From Adineta steineri (Eukaryota > Rotifera > Eurotatoria > Adinetida > Adinetidae): a DNA stretch of 64,000 bases. A program made the translations under genes and the position numbers. A model generated the notes under the pieces. That model was not told the origin of the DNA. It saw only the letters and a list, made by a program, of their open reading frames with translations, and ran no database searches. Below, piece by piece: positions 39,254 through 51,718 of this stretch (the first letter of the stretch is position 1; each line of letters starts with the position of its first letter). The stretch lies in assembly GCA_905250115.1 (NCBI GenBank), contig CAJNOI010000174.1:1-64000 (forward strand), written 5' to 3'.

Positions 39254-41163
39254 ATGGCTTCTGCTATAGTAACAACTGATAATGGTTATGTCATTGCTAC
39301 TGATCAAACTAAGGCATGAAAAAAAAGGAAAATTTGTTCTATTTTAAATTTTTCTGTTTTGAAAAATAGGGTCGACAGATAATTTCGAAACGAATCTATC
39401 AATCGGGTGAATTAATATTTGAAGAACAACCACTTGTTTTAGCTCAATTTGAATGGAATAAATTATATAAATATTCAGTAGAGATTAATCATAGGAAAAC
39501 AAAAAAGAAATGCATATTTTTTTTTCTTAAGGCATGTGAATATTGTTTATATCCATTAGAATCATGTGAACAGAACGTTCGTCGACTTTGCCAAGACACT
39601 TCCATTGTTATTCAACATCCAGAATGCGATCCGAATCAAACAATAAGTCAACGCATTGTTCGATGTCGACAATGCAATGTTAGAAAATATAAAATCGCTT
39701 TTTCTTTTCTACGAGATTTTGTTATAGGAAATGTATTGTTCAACAAAATGTTATCAACAAGCAATGACGAATTATCATTCAATATTATGTCAATCAACCG
39801 AAAATGAAAAGAAAGATCAATTGATTCGACATATTATTGATTTATGGAGGTAAAAATACTTCTCCCAACTAAGGTCGAAAGTAAAAATATCGAAGAAAAG
39901 AAGTGGAAATATAAAAATGATAAGAGTTTGGATGCTTGAAACAACTTAATGGGAAAAATAAAGAAAGACGTTTGAGGGCGGGTGTAAATATAGATATTCA
40001 TCTATATTTAGCCACATCCACACCCTCACCCTTCGATATTTTTTCGTTTTGATGAATTTATATATTCATTAGATCTGCACATCCTCCACCTGAAACAACA
40101 TCGATTACACTTGTACTTAAATTAATGGCGATGCTTAAGAATGTAAAATGTTTTATGAATTAATTATATAAATAATTGAAAACATTGTATTTCTCTAGAG
40201 TAATAATCGTTTATTACTTCTACAAGAATTGCAAAAATTTTCTCAAGGTGTTCAAAGTGAAAATCAAAAATTTTATCATAAATTATTACGCAAAGAATTT
40301 CAAGTTTGTTTTTTATATTTTTCAATTCGTAATATTTTTTTTTCGTCTTTAGTCTCAAGTTGAACAGTTAAGATATGCTCTAGAACAATTTAATGAACAG
40401 TATATGCAGATTTCTGAATTCAAATGGTTCCTTACATCAGATGGTTTTCGACAATTATTAGCTTTACTTGGTCGAAATCAACAAGGAATTGGTACCAGTT
40501 CACTTGCTATTTGGGTTAAAAATTGTGAAAACTTATCTAAAACTCAGGAAACAACAGCAGCAGCAGGAGCAGCGGGTAGTGATATATCACAATTTATCGA
40601 TGCTATTTATACGAAAATAGATGATGGTAACGACGAAATAAAACTCTTTGTAGAAATTATATAGAGATTGTTTTAGTTTCCGGTGAATTTATTGATTGTG
40701 AAGGTAGTGGATTATTTAAATTACAAAGTTGTTGTAAGTTTATTCTTATAAATATTCAAGTTTATAGAAGTAATTTTTCTTTAGTAAATCATAGTTGTGA
40801 TGCTAATGCTGAAATACAATACCTACATAATAATTCAACATTATCCGTAGTAACAACACGATTAATATCACCGAATGAAGTTTGTTTTTTTTACAAAAAA
40901 ATATGAATATAAATGATTATTTCTAGGAAATTACAATTAATTATCTATCAGAATGTGATCGAAATCGATCAAGACATTCAAGACAAAAACTTCTTCAGTA
41001 TGTAATCGATTTGTTAAATATACTAAATTTTCTATTGATTTATTTTTTTTTCAGAGAGAATTACTTATTTTTATGTCAATGCAATCGATGTGTATCAGAA
41101 GCGTCTGAGCCTGATGAAACAAGTGAAGAAGAAGAAAGTGAAAATGAAATGGATGAAGATTAA
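39254..41163 (+). CDS. SMYD5: SET and MYND domain protein SMYD5
   Basis: SMYD5 is a lysine methyltransferase reported for histone and ribosomal protein targets. The first exons encode the start of the split SET domain ([20 protein letters not shown]) and a MYND zinc finger with paired Cys (CEYCLYP, CRQC, then [16 protein letters not shown]). A helical middle follows (about 40130-40640). The catalytic SET part comes in the next exons: [26 protein letters not shown] and [20 protein letters not shown]. The post-SET region gives [14 protein letters not shown]. The acidic C-terminus ([14 protein letters not shown]) is a SMYD5 hallmark. Nine or more short introns; one of about 230 bases at 39842-40072 carries a foldback element. 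The ATG directly follows TTTCTAG. All frame joins that I checked are intact. Confidence 0.93.
39974..40033. repeat. Telomere-like foldback element (copy B), in a SMYD5 intron
   Basis: GAGGGCGGGTGT then AAATATAGAT (left) pairs with ATCTATATTT and the C-rich arm ACATCCACACCCTCACCC (right). The inner ten bases are a perfect inverted repeat around ATTC. The right arm reads GGGTGA-GGGTGT-GGATGT on the other strand. Confidence 0.75.
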
Positions 41164-41786
41164 ATCGTTATATTTTGTTTTTTTTTTGTTATGAAAAATA
41201 AAATATCTGTGATTAAAAGAAAACAAGAATAAATTGTTTGCTTGCAGGGTCAAAAAAACATCGAAAATCGATTTTTCGATGCAGGGACTTCGAATCTAAC
41301 GTTAGATTTTTTAAATTCTTTAAAGAAAAAATTTTTTAGACAAAGGACGATTTTTTTATATAAAATTGAGATCGGAAAACACGAATCTGATGTTGGTGTT
41401 CGCAAGTTATATAAGCAAAAGGTCTCGTAGCATTGTAGAACACCATTTCTACGAGAAAGAGCTAAGCGACTTGTTTTTTATACAAAACATTAAGTATATG
41501 CATTCATGCTGAAATTATGAGTATGAACTCTTGACCGATTTATTTATCTATATAACACGACATCTATATTGTTTGATTTATGATTGGTTAACCTTGTGAT
41601 TATTATAGAATAAAGTGAGCAACCATCATTCGTTCGTTCGTTTCAGAAAGAATAAACTAAAACATATAGAAAAGAAAAATTATGATCGATTGATAAAATG
41701 AATATTTAATTATATTTTAGATGTGTTTTTCTTATCATGTAGTATAAAAAACAAAATCATCGATTCAAATTATTAACGTTCTAATA
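41164..41786. other. Intergenic region between SMYD5 and the SWI/SNF ATPase, with two perfect palindromes
   Basis: CATCGAAAA-TCGAT-TTTTCGATG (41259-41281) and AATCTAACGTTAGATT (41293-41308) are perfect or near-perfect palindromes only 11 bases apart; GCAGGG flanks the first on both sides. No gene is recognised. The rest is AT-rich and should contain the ATPase gene promoter. Confidence 0.6.
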
Positions 41787-44700
41787 ATGATGAACCAAAC
41801 AGCAGCACCACCACCACCTTCACAACAACAACAAACAAGTACGTCAAAAAAAAAAAACAATACATTTTTTTTCACATTAATTTTTCTTTTTAGTGTATAT
41901 GACAAATCCTAATGTAACAGATACTAATCCTTCTTCAAATCCTACTTCATCAAATATGACAATGAATCCTACTCAATCAAATTTATTTAATCATCAAATA
42001 AATGCTTATAAATATCTTGTTCGAAATCAAACTGTACCTGAACAACATCTATCGGTTATTAAACGAAGTCAACAACAATTTTATCCACCCAATGCTGTTA
42101 TTTCTAAACAAATATCTAGTCCTATAACGGATCCTCGTTATAGTTCACCAACTATTAAACCTCCAATAAATGGTTCAACTCCACGTTATTTAACACCACA
42201 AACTGGTTATTCACCAGTTCAAGTTAATGGTAATACAAATTATCCAACAGGAAATGTTCAAGCATCAACAAATATAATTAATCAAACACCATCAATAACT
42301 GAGAATGTTTTAACAAATGTTTCAAGTTTACCTATGACAAATAATCAAACAACAGCATCATCTCGTACAAATAATAATCTTCGTTTAACACCAGTTCAAA
42401 AACCAACTGGTCTTGATATACAAGAAATTATTGTTGAACGTGATCTCCGTATACAACATAATATTGTTGTTCGTATAAGTGAATTAGAAAATTTTCTACC
42501 AACATTAATACATGATGATCTACGAATGAGAGCTATGATTGAACTTAAAGCACTCAAATTATTAAATTTTCAAAGACAAGTTAGTATTACGAAATATTTG
42601 TATATTGTCATATTATTATTATTTATTTATTTTTAGCTTCGTACTGAAGTTGTAACATGTATGCGTTTGGATTCAAGTCTTGAAACAGGTAGTAATCCTC
42701 GTTTATATAAACGTTCAAAACAATTTGGTATGCGTGAAGCACGTGCAACCGAAAAATTAGAAAAACAACAAAAAGCTGAAATTGATCGTAAACGTCGTCA
42801 AAAACATCAAGAATATTTAACAGCTGTATTAACAGTTGCACGTGAATTTAAAGAATATCATAAATCAGTTCAATTACGAACAAATAAATTAGCAAAATCA
42901 ATCTTATCATGGCATCAAAATAGTGAACGTGAACAAAAGAAAGAACAAGAAAAACGTGAACGTGAACGTATGCGTCGTTTAATGAATGAAGATGAAGATG
43001 GTTATAGAAAATTAATTGATGAAAAAAAAGATAAACGTTTAGCTTATTTATTATCACAAACAGATGCATATATAATAAGTTTAGTTAATCTTGTTAAAGA
43101 ACATCAAAATGATTTAAAAAAGAAGAAAATGGAAAAGAAACCGAATTTTAATGATGATAGTGTTCAATCAAATGATGAATTAAATTATTTACATGTTAAA
43201 GTTAAAAATTTAACAACAGGTGAAGTTAAAGAAGGACAAGACGCACCATTAGAATCTGAACTTGATACATGGTTAGAAAAAAATCCGGGATGGCAACCAT
43301 TACCAAGAGATGCGAGTGATGATGAAGATGATGAGACATCACGTTTACCAGAACCAGCTCTATCAATACCAGCACCAACAGCTGATGAACAAGAAAAAGG
43401 TATTGTTGAAGATGAAACAATTGTTAAAGAAGTTTTAACAAAAGCGAAACAAGCAACTGAAGATGATGAATATCATGCAACATCACTTGATTCGTATTAT
43501 GCTGTTGCACATCGTGTTCGAGAACGTGTTACAAAACAATCCGAACTTCTTGTTGGTGGAAGTCTTAAACCTTATCAAATACAAGGCCTTGAATGGCTTG
43601 TTTCATTATATAATAATCATTTAAATGGGATTCTTGCTGATGAAATGGGTCTCGGAAAGGTAAATTGATACTTCTAAAAATGTTATTAACATTCCAATAT
43701 AATCTTTAATAAGAAACACTCGAAAATTGAAGGGGAAAGGATTTTTTATTAACTATATTTCTATGGAATATGAGTACATGTTTTTTTGACCTCTTTAGAC
43801 AATTCAAACCATTGCTCTAATCACATATTTAATGGAAGTTAAAAAAGTCAATGGACCATATTTAATTATTGTGCCATTATCGTAAGTTAATATTATTCAT
43901 TTTATCTTCGATTTAAATATTTTTTTTTCTTAGTACATTGGCTAATTGGGTTAATGAATTTAATAAATGGTCACCAGGTGTTTCAAAAATTATCTTTAAA
44001 GGTAATCCACAAATACGTAAAACACTTGGTCAAACATTACGTACTGGTAAATTCAATGTTTTATTAACTACCTATGAATATGTTATCAAAGATAAAGCCT
44101 TATTAGCAAAAATAAAATGGCGTTATATGATAATCGAGTAAGTTCGAAAATTTTTTTTTTATTATTCATTAGAATTTTTCTTTAGTGAGGGTCATCGAAT
44201 GAAAAATCATCATTGTAAATTAACCCAAGTACTAAATACATATTATATAGCTCCACATCGTTTATTATTAACTGGTACACCATTACAAAATAAATTACCT
44301 GAATTATGGGCTTTATTAAATTTTCTTTTACCATCTATATTTAAATCATGTACAACATTTGAACAATGGTTTAATGCACCATTCGCAACAACATTGGAAA
44401 AAGTTGAACTTAATAACGAAGAAACATTACTTATTATAAGACGTTTACATAAAGTTTTACGACCATTTCTTCTACGTCGACTTAAAAAAGAAGTCGAATC
44501 ACAATTACCAGATAAGGTTAATATAGAAAAAAAACGTTGTATTTAGATAAAATATTATACATTTTTTTCTGTTAGATTGAATATGTTATTAAATGTGATA
44601 TGTCTGCCTTACAAAGAGTTATGTATACTCATATGCAATCATGTGGAATTGTTTTAACAGAAGATAGAGTAAGAGAATGATTAATTTTCTGCAAAAAATC

Positions 44701-47549
44701 ATCTTTTTATTTATATTATCTTTTTAGAATGGTAAAGGAAGTAATCCTAAAGCTTTAATGAATACAATTATGCAATTACGTAAAATATGTAATCATCCAT
44801 TTATGTTCAATGAATTAGAAGAAAGATTAAGTAAATATTTTAATTATACAAATGGTGTTTGTATGGGGTATGAAAAAAAAATATTTCGAATATTTATTAT
44901 TAAATTAATTTATTCTAGAGCTGATCTTTATCGTGCATCAGGTAAATTCGAATTACTTGATCGTATATTACCAAAATTAAAAGTATCAAATCATCGTGTA
45001 TTACTTTTCTGTCAAATGACATCATTAATGACTATAATGGAAGATTATTTTGCTTATAAAAGTAAGAAAAAACTTCTTTTTATTTCTTTTCAATTATCTA
45101 ATTATTCAATAGATTATACGTATTTACGTCTTGATGGCCAAACAAAATCTGAAGAACGTGGTGATTTATTAGCAAAATTTAGTGAAGCTAATTCGGATAT
45201 ATTCATTTTCTTATTATCAACACGTGCTGGTGGTCTTGGTTTGAATTTACAAACAGCCGATACTGTTATTATATTCGATTCTGATTGGAATCCACATCAA
45301 GTAAATAGAATGATTTTGGATTACCTTCAAAATCTCGAAAATAATCACAGAGCGTAGGGAAGCATTCTGCTAGGACATTTTCTTACGCCAACTTCAAAGG
45401 GTGGGCGTGGATGATTTTATCTATCTCAACCACACCCTCACCCACACCCTCACGGTGGTTTCTCGAAATTTTCTATTTCGATTATCGAGTTTTTTCGAGA
45501 TTTTGATATTATCCCGTGATTTTTGCTTTTATAAATATATTTTCTTCTTCTTCGTAAGGATTTACAAGCACAAGATCGTGCACATCGTATTGGTCAAGTA
45601 AATGAAGTTCGTGTACTTCGTTTAATGACAGTAAATAGTGTTGAAGAAAAAATCTTAGCTGCAGCTCGTTATAAATTAAATGTTGATAAACAAGTTATTC
45701 AAGCTGGCATGTTTAATAATAAATCGACTGGAAACGAACGAAAACAATTTTTACAACAAATTCTTTTAAAAGAAAATGAAGAAGAAGAAGAAGAAGATGA
45801 ACTTCCAGATGATGAAGTTATTAATCAAATGATTGCACGTAGTGAAGATGAATATAATCTATTTAATGTAAAGAAAAGAATTAACAAAAAAAAATTCTAG
45901 ATAATTTATTTATTTCTTTGTTTTTTAGAGAATGGATAGAGAACGAACATATGCAGAAGCTAGAGTAGCTAATAGAAAACCACGACTTTTTGAATTATCA
46001 GAATTACCAACATGGCTAACAAAAGATCCAAGAGAATTAGAAAAGGCATTACTTGATCAAGAAGCATTGGATTTATTGGGACGTGGTGGTAGACAAAGAA
46101 AAGAAGTAGATTATACAGATGCCTTAACTGAAAAAGAATGGTTAAAGGTAAAGATAAATATTTGTTTTAAAATAAATTGTCTATGAAAATTCTTTTCAGG
46201 CTGTTGAAGATGGAACATTAAGTGCAACTGAACAAGATAAAAGAAGTCGTCGTAAACGACGTGCTCTTAATCCTGATATGGATGATGATGATGAAGGTCA
46301 ATTTGATGATAATAATGCTCGACAAGGAGATAATGATATTGATGGAAGTGATTCAAGATCCGGTAAACGAACTGTAAAACGTAAATTTAAAGAAACAAAT
46401 AAACATTATTCAAATGAACCAGTACCTTCGAAATTATTTAAACAAATGCAAACTCTATACGATTTTGTTATTAAATATCGAGACAAGTATATATATACTT
46501 ATATTCTTTCTAGTAAAATAATTCATTGGTATGTTTTGTTTCTAGTGATGATAATCGAATTTTAAGTAAACCATTTATGCGGTTACCAACACCAAAAGAA
46601 TTACCGGAATATTATGAAATGATTAAAAATCCTGTTGATTTCAATAAAATCAAAGTAGGAGTATTTTTTTGGAAATATTTATTTATATATGTATATGATT
46701 TGTCTTTAGAAAAAACTTACTGAATATCGTTATCGACATTTAGATGAACTTGAATCTGATGTTATGTTACTATGTAAAAATGCTCAAGAATTTAATATGG
46801 AAAATTCAAATGTAAGATATTATATAGACGATATGAATGTGAAAGTCATATATAATTTTTTTATTAGATCTATGAAGATTCAATTATTCTTCAATCAGTA
46901 TTTACAAATGCACGTGAACGTCTTGAAAAAGGTGATATTCAAGTTAGTTCAAATTCAGAAGATGAATCAGATGATGATGGTAAGAATAATTAAATATGAT
47001 TCTTATTATTGTTTATTGTATTATATTCATTTTTAGAACCACTTAAAAAACGAGTTAAGAAAGATGGTAGTACAAAAAAGGTAAACGATTAAATGATTCT
47101 CATTAACTAATAATGAATTTTTGATATTTAGAAATCATCTCACACTCAATCACGTACACCTGGTAGTGTAAGTAGTAATTCAAACAGTCGACGAAAAACT
47201 CATGTTATGAGTGATGATGAAGATATAACAATGGACGAAACAAATAAAGTATGCATTTCATTAGGGATGCGCAGTTTCAGTGCAAATACTGTAAAACTGT
47301 CACTATCAGCGCTGACAGTGGCGCACTGAAGCACCGACTTTTACTGATATGAATAAGCCTAGGAAGTCAGTAGAAAGCGGTTTAAGTCGGTGCTGCGGTG
47401 CACCCACTGAAAACGCGCATTCCTACATCTAATTATTCTTTATTAAATTGTATAATTTATTTTTTTAGTCATCATATGGTGGTATGGATGGTGATGATGC
47501 TGATGATGATGATGAAGGAACTCGTGGTTCTAGTTCACATCAAAAATAA
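41787..47549 (+). CDS. SMARCA4: SWI/SNF (BAF) chromatin-remodelling ATPase, BRG1/brahma
   Basis: The catalytic ATPase of the SWI/SNF complex, about 1,400 residues over about 19 exons. Domains in order: Gln/Pro-rich start ([16 protein letters not shown]); QLQ ([20 protein letters not shown]); HSA (ERMRRL-type basic helix, [20 protein letters not shown]); BRK-like ([20 protein letters not shown]); SNF2 ATPase with motif I DEMGLGK (about 43640), the DEGH box split by an intron (about 44135/44187), [20 protein letters not shown] and [14 protein letters not shown]; helicase C with [20 protein letters not shown] and [11 protein letters not shown]; SnAC ([14 protein letters not shown]); and a bromodomain ([34 protein letters not shown]). 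Ends in an acidic tail ([17 protein letters not shown]). It matches BRG1/brahma throughout. Two introns carry mobile or repeat DNA (45.3-45.6 kb and 47.25-47.47 kb). Confidence 0.96.
45396..45456. repeat. Telomere-like foldback element (copy C), in a SMARCA4 intron
   Basis: Left arm AAAGGGTGGGCGTGGATGA (45396-45414) pairs with a C-rich right arm (45428-45456) whose other strand reads TGAGGG-TGTGGG-TGAGGG followed by TGTGG. This is the clearest run of telomere-like hexamers in the window. Loop ATTTTATCTATC. Confidence 0.8.
47262..47425. mobile_element. hAT-like MITE in a SMARCA4 intron
   Basis: A 164-base insertion with terminal inverted repeats: TAGGGATGCGC then AGTTTCAGTG on the left, and on the right (other strand) TAGGAATGCGC then GTTTTCAGTG. 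The flanking octamers CATTTCAT and CATCTAAT agree at 6 of 8 positions and look like an aged 8 bp target duplication, as hAT elements make. Inside are further hairpins (AGCACCGACTT with AAGTCGGTGCT; CTGTCACTATCAG with its near-complement). No coding capacity, so it was mobilised in trans. Confidence 0.8.
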
Positions 47550-48265
47550 AATACAAATATTTGTTTTTTTCGTTCTTTTTTGTTCTATTTCACTTCAAAA
47601 AATTTCTATCACTGTATGCGTATTTTAGCTATACTGTAAAATGTGTGTATGTGCGTGTTATGTACAAAAACAAATAAATGAGCGTGAAAATTAAAGAAGG
47701 AAGAGACGTTGTCGTGAACACCGATCCGACAAACGAACAGTTTTTATGTGCAATATTTGCATGAATTGAAAACTTTTTCTCTTTTCTTTCTCAATCTATA
47801 TCGTTTTTTTCTCTCACGCATTTATTATTTTCGGTTGTATATTCATTCTTTCTTTCTTTCTGTCTTTTCTCTGTCTCTCTCAAATGATGCGCGCTCGTAT
47901 ATCTCGTTTCTTGTTTTTTTTGTTCTTATTATTATTGTTCATTTCTTCAATAGAAGAAACAAGCAAACAAATCTTATATTCATTTAAAAAAAAGACAAAT
48001 AAATATGTAACGATCATGTGTCAAACACACACAGAAATTAAATGTTATTTAAGATTGATATATTCGGATTACTTGTTTATTAATTGCTACATATATATAT
48101 ATGTATTCTGTTTACGGTTTATTAGGACAGTCTCGTCGTCTCTAGTTAATCTTGTGTCTAGTATTAATTGGATAAAACGTGCTTAATTTTTGTCTTTGAG
48201 GTGTCTATCGAGATGAATAAATTGTCACTTTATCAAGAATTATTGTTCATTCGAATTGAAGAAAG
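47550..48265. other. Intergenic region between SMARCA4 and the chitin-binding protein
   Basis: About 0.7 kb. T-rich and CT-rich tracts (about 47770-47880) with no recognisable gene. Plus-strand frames here are low-complexity. Confidence 0.5.
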
Positions 48266-51041
48266 ATGCTTATACAATCTTTGTCACTGTTAGGTAAGAA
48301 TTTGTCTTTAGTTGTACGTTGAAATGAATAATTTTCCATATAATATTAGTTGTTTTGCTTATAATCTATGAAACTTCCAGTTCATTTGTTAACAGAACAA
48401 CATTAGCACCAATACATAATTCAACAACTGTAGTTAAGAAACTTGGAAAATGTATATATATATGAATTTGTTAGATTACCTACATAGCGTATTCTTTTTT
48501 TCAATAGATGCACTTGGAGAAAAATCATCGGGTGTTCAATATATGTCCGAAATTGGCTCACGTTGTACCGGTAAATTATTTATCGATAGTCGTTTTCTTT
48601 TTAATTCGAAAATTTTAGATGATGGATTTTTTCCTGATAAAAATGATTGCCGAAAATTTCATGTCTGTTACGGTGGTATACAATCAATTCGTCGATGTAA
48701 AGAAGGTATGTTATGGGATGAAACAAAGATTGGTTGTAATATGCAAAATATTACAATATGTACTGGTGGAAGACAAAAATGGAAACAAGATGATGGTATA
48801 TATCTCAGAATTTGATATACAAAAGAATAATTATTAATATTTAGATCCTACTGAAATGATATCAAAATCGGTTAGAGCAAATTATACATGTCGAGCAGGT
48901 GCAAATGGATTATTTGCTGATCCAAGTTCATGTTCATTTTATCATTGGTGTGTTCAAGGTGTACTTCATTCATCCCATTATTGCAATCTTGGTTTACATT
49001 TTTCAGCTAGTGCCAGTGGATGTGTTCTACCAATAGATGCTGAATGTAAGTAAATGTATAATAACATAAATAGTACTATTTATCAACACGATTGTGTTTT
49101 CTTTGATAGCAACAGGAAATTAGTTTTAGATTGCTATGTTTTAATAAGAATACTTATAATTCGATTTCTATTTAAATGACTCAACGGAAGAATATTTTAG
49201 TTTCCTTATCATACATTGTATTGAAGCACCTAGTCTAATCAAATATTTGAATTATTTATATTCCTGCCATGCAGCTTCTACATAATATCTAAAATAGAAA
49301 TAATTTATGCGTATCTATTCAAGAATTTTATAAACCGGTAGTTAATTATAACTATAAAATGCACTTCTTTACCTATAGATAAATCATAAAAAATACAACT
49401 GATGCTATATAACAATATATTGACCTTCTTTTATAAGTATAAAGATATTCAGAAATAAAAATACATTAGCATATTTCTTCCTGTTATATTAGAAAACAGA
49501 AAAAGTCCGCCTTCGTATACATATCATCACTTATATATTTCAACAACAAACCTGTCATTTTATGATGGAGTATAATTTGCACTTAAGAAAGAAATTATTC
49601 AATCCAACTAGGCTCACATTCTAAGATAATAAAGATTAATAAAAATTGAAAGATTTCTATTTTAATTTAAGGTGAAGGACAAATTGCACCACCTTATTCA
49701 TCAATTGAATGTGCATTAGATCGTTCTGGATACTTTCCTGATCCTTATGATTGTTCTGTATTTCATTATTGTGATGGTAAACTAACATATATATATATTT
49801 CATGGTTAAATAAACTTATTTTGATTAAAATCTAGGAGTACGAATTCAAAGTGAAGCATTACTTTGTTCTGCTGGTCGTGTATGGAGTTCACGTAAGATT
49901 TCCTTACTAATTATAAATAATATTCTAAAATGGAATCTATTTATAGGTTTAGAAAATTGTGCTTGGCCGCATGAAGTACCTGAATGTATGTATTTTGTTT
50001 TCTTAATAGTTTCTATTCAATCTGTCATATAGGTATAAATGCATGCCCACCTAATTACTCTAGTCAAATGCGTTTTGCTGATCCAGCTATATGTTCACAA
50101 TATATTCAATGTGTTGGTGGTAGTTTACAACAAAGAACATGTTCAAATAATCTTCTCTTTGATCGTATTACAAAAACATGTAAACCCTATGAACAAGCAG
50201 AATGTCATGGTGATAAATCAGAATTACCAGTAACACAAACAAATAATTTTTGTAAGTTAATAATCAACTTGTGTATTGAAGAGATTGAAACTATTTCTTA
50301 TTTTTGTATTATTTAGATGCATTCTCCGATGGATTTGATAATAATCCAATGCCATCAGAAGGACCGATTAAAAAACAAAGAACAAATCAATTTAATTGTT
50401 TTGGTAAATCGATTAAATTTGTTTTTGATGTATAAGTTTTTGTATTATACAATATAGTTGATGGTTATTTTGGTGATACACAAGATTGTCGCATTTATCA
50501 TGTATGTGTTGATGGACGTGATTATCGTTCTGTATGTGCACCAGGTTTACATTGGGAATCTTTATTACGTTTATGTTTGCCTGCTCATCTAGTTAGTTGT
50601 CAAAATTCAAAATCAATTGACTCATCATCAGGTAAATACAGTCGATAATCTCGTTTATTTTCTTCAATAAAAACTTCTCTTTTTTTTTAAAATAGGGTCA
50701 AAGCAAAATTGGCTTCAGTTATTTACTCGATCTGTAATAAAAACAACGACAACAACAACATCACAAACAACACCATTATCTTTACCCTCGATTTTTACTT
50801 GTGCTGGTCGTATCAATGGTTATTATTCAGATCCTATTCATTGCCATAAATTTCATTATTGCGGAACAGGTGAATAAAAATTTTTTTTTTTTTATTGTCT
50901 CTTTTAAACACAGTTGTTTTTCTCTTAGGTTGGCATAGTGTTATGGAATGTGATAAAGGTTTAGCATATTCTGTTCGTGAACATGATTGTATACCTATCG
51001 AACTTACTAATTGCAATATCAATAAAACAAAAAATAAATAA
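48266..51041 (+). CDS. Secreted protein with six chitin-binding peritrophin-A (CBM14) domains
   Basis: Begins MLIQSLSLLVVLLIIYETS, a signal peptide split by the first intron. Six CBM14 domains follow, each with six Cys and the central aromatic pattern. They begin near SRCTGKLF (48560), YTCRAGANG (48885), IECALDRSGYF (49705), NACPPNYSS (50040), FNCFVDGYF (50392 and 50460, split by an intron) and FTCAGRINGYY (50800). Typical cores are CRKFHVCYGG, CSFYHWCVQG, CSVFHYCDG, CRIYHVCVDG and CHKFHYCGTG. A Thr-rich linker precedes the sixth. It ends NINKTKNK with no membrane anchor. Chitin binding is known for the family; in a rotifer this suits the trophi (jaws), gut lining or egg shell, which is inference. 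About ten introns, one of about 0.6 kb (49049-49670). Confidence 0.93.
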
Positions 51042-51532
51042 ATACTCGTTTTTTTATTGTCTTAATTGTTATGAAAATTTATTTAATCGAATAAACGAAA
51101 GAATGATTTATGATATATAGACCATGTGCATATTTTTCCCTTGTCTATATTACGATTCTCTTTCTTTTGATAAAAGTATGGGTTAGTTTATTTCATATAG
51201 TATACTTTTATATGATTGGAATAGAGAAAAAAGCGTACGAAGAAAAAATCCAACAAATGCTGGCAAGAAATAAATGTAAACGAGAAGAAAAAAAAGAGAG
51301 AAGGAAAAAAGAGAGAGTATGGAGTGCGTATAAAAAACGACAGAGACAAAAATACCAACCGAACATTATTCTTTGCATGGCCCTATACGATTTACAATAA
51401 GAGCAATTTCTTTACGTATTATTGTTCTTTTTCGTCAAAGATAAACGTTTTTGTTATTGATATTTGTTAGAACAATCTGATAAACTTTTGTGATCGTTAT
51501 ACTTTGGACTTTGTACTTTTGTTTTAATATTA
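51042..51532. other. Intergenic region
   Basis: About 0.5 kb; a 96-codon frame rich in Lys and Glu (51110-51400) looks like translated A/G-rich DNA, not a gene. Confidence 0.45.
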
Positions 51533-51718
51533 ATGTCTCTTCTTACGTCGATTGTTGACGACGAACTATTAACCAATACGTTACAAAAAGGCCTCTATAC
51601 CCTCGCTGCATGTACAGTTATTGGTGCAGCAGTCTATGCAGGTTACAAAGCTGCTGAACCCGCAAGCAAACATTTACTATCACATCGTCATCCGGAGTCA
51701 AATGAACGAGTAAGATAA
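51533..51718 (+). CDS. Possible small single-span membrane protein
   Basis: A complete 61-codon frame, MSLLTSIVDDELLTNTLQKG followed by the membrane span LYTLAACTVIGAAVYAGY and a polar tail. The codon choice is more balanced (GC-containing) than in the surrounding AT-rich DNA, and the layout is that of a small organelle membrane protein. I recognise no family. It may be a complete one-exon gene or the first exon of one reaching toward the gap at 52046, but the downstream sequence offers no obvious second exon. Confidence 0.5.
   Translation: MSLLTSIVDDELLTNTLQKGLYTLAACTVIGAAVYAGYKAAEPASKHLLSHRHPESNERVR

Noticed and set aside
51110..51400. 96-codon Lys/Glu-rich frame after the chitin-binding gene
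   Set aside because: Its second half is translated A/G-rich repeat DNA; no domain and no conserved start context.
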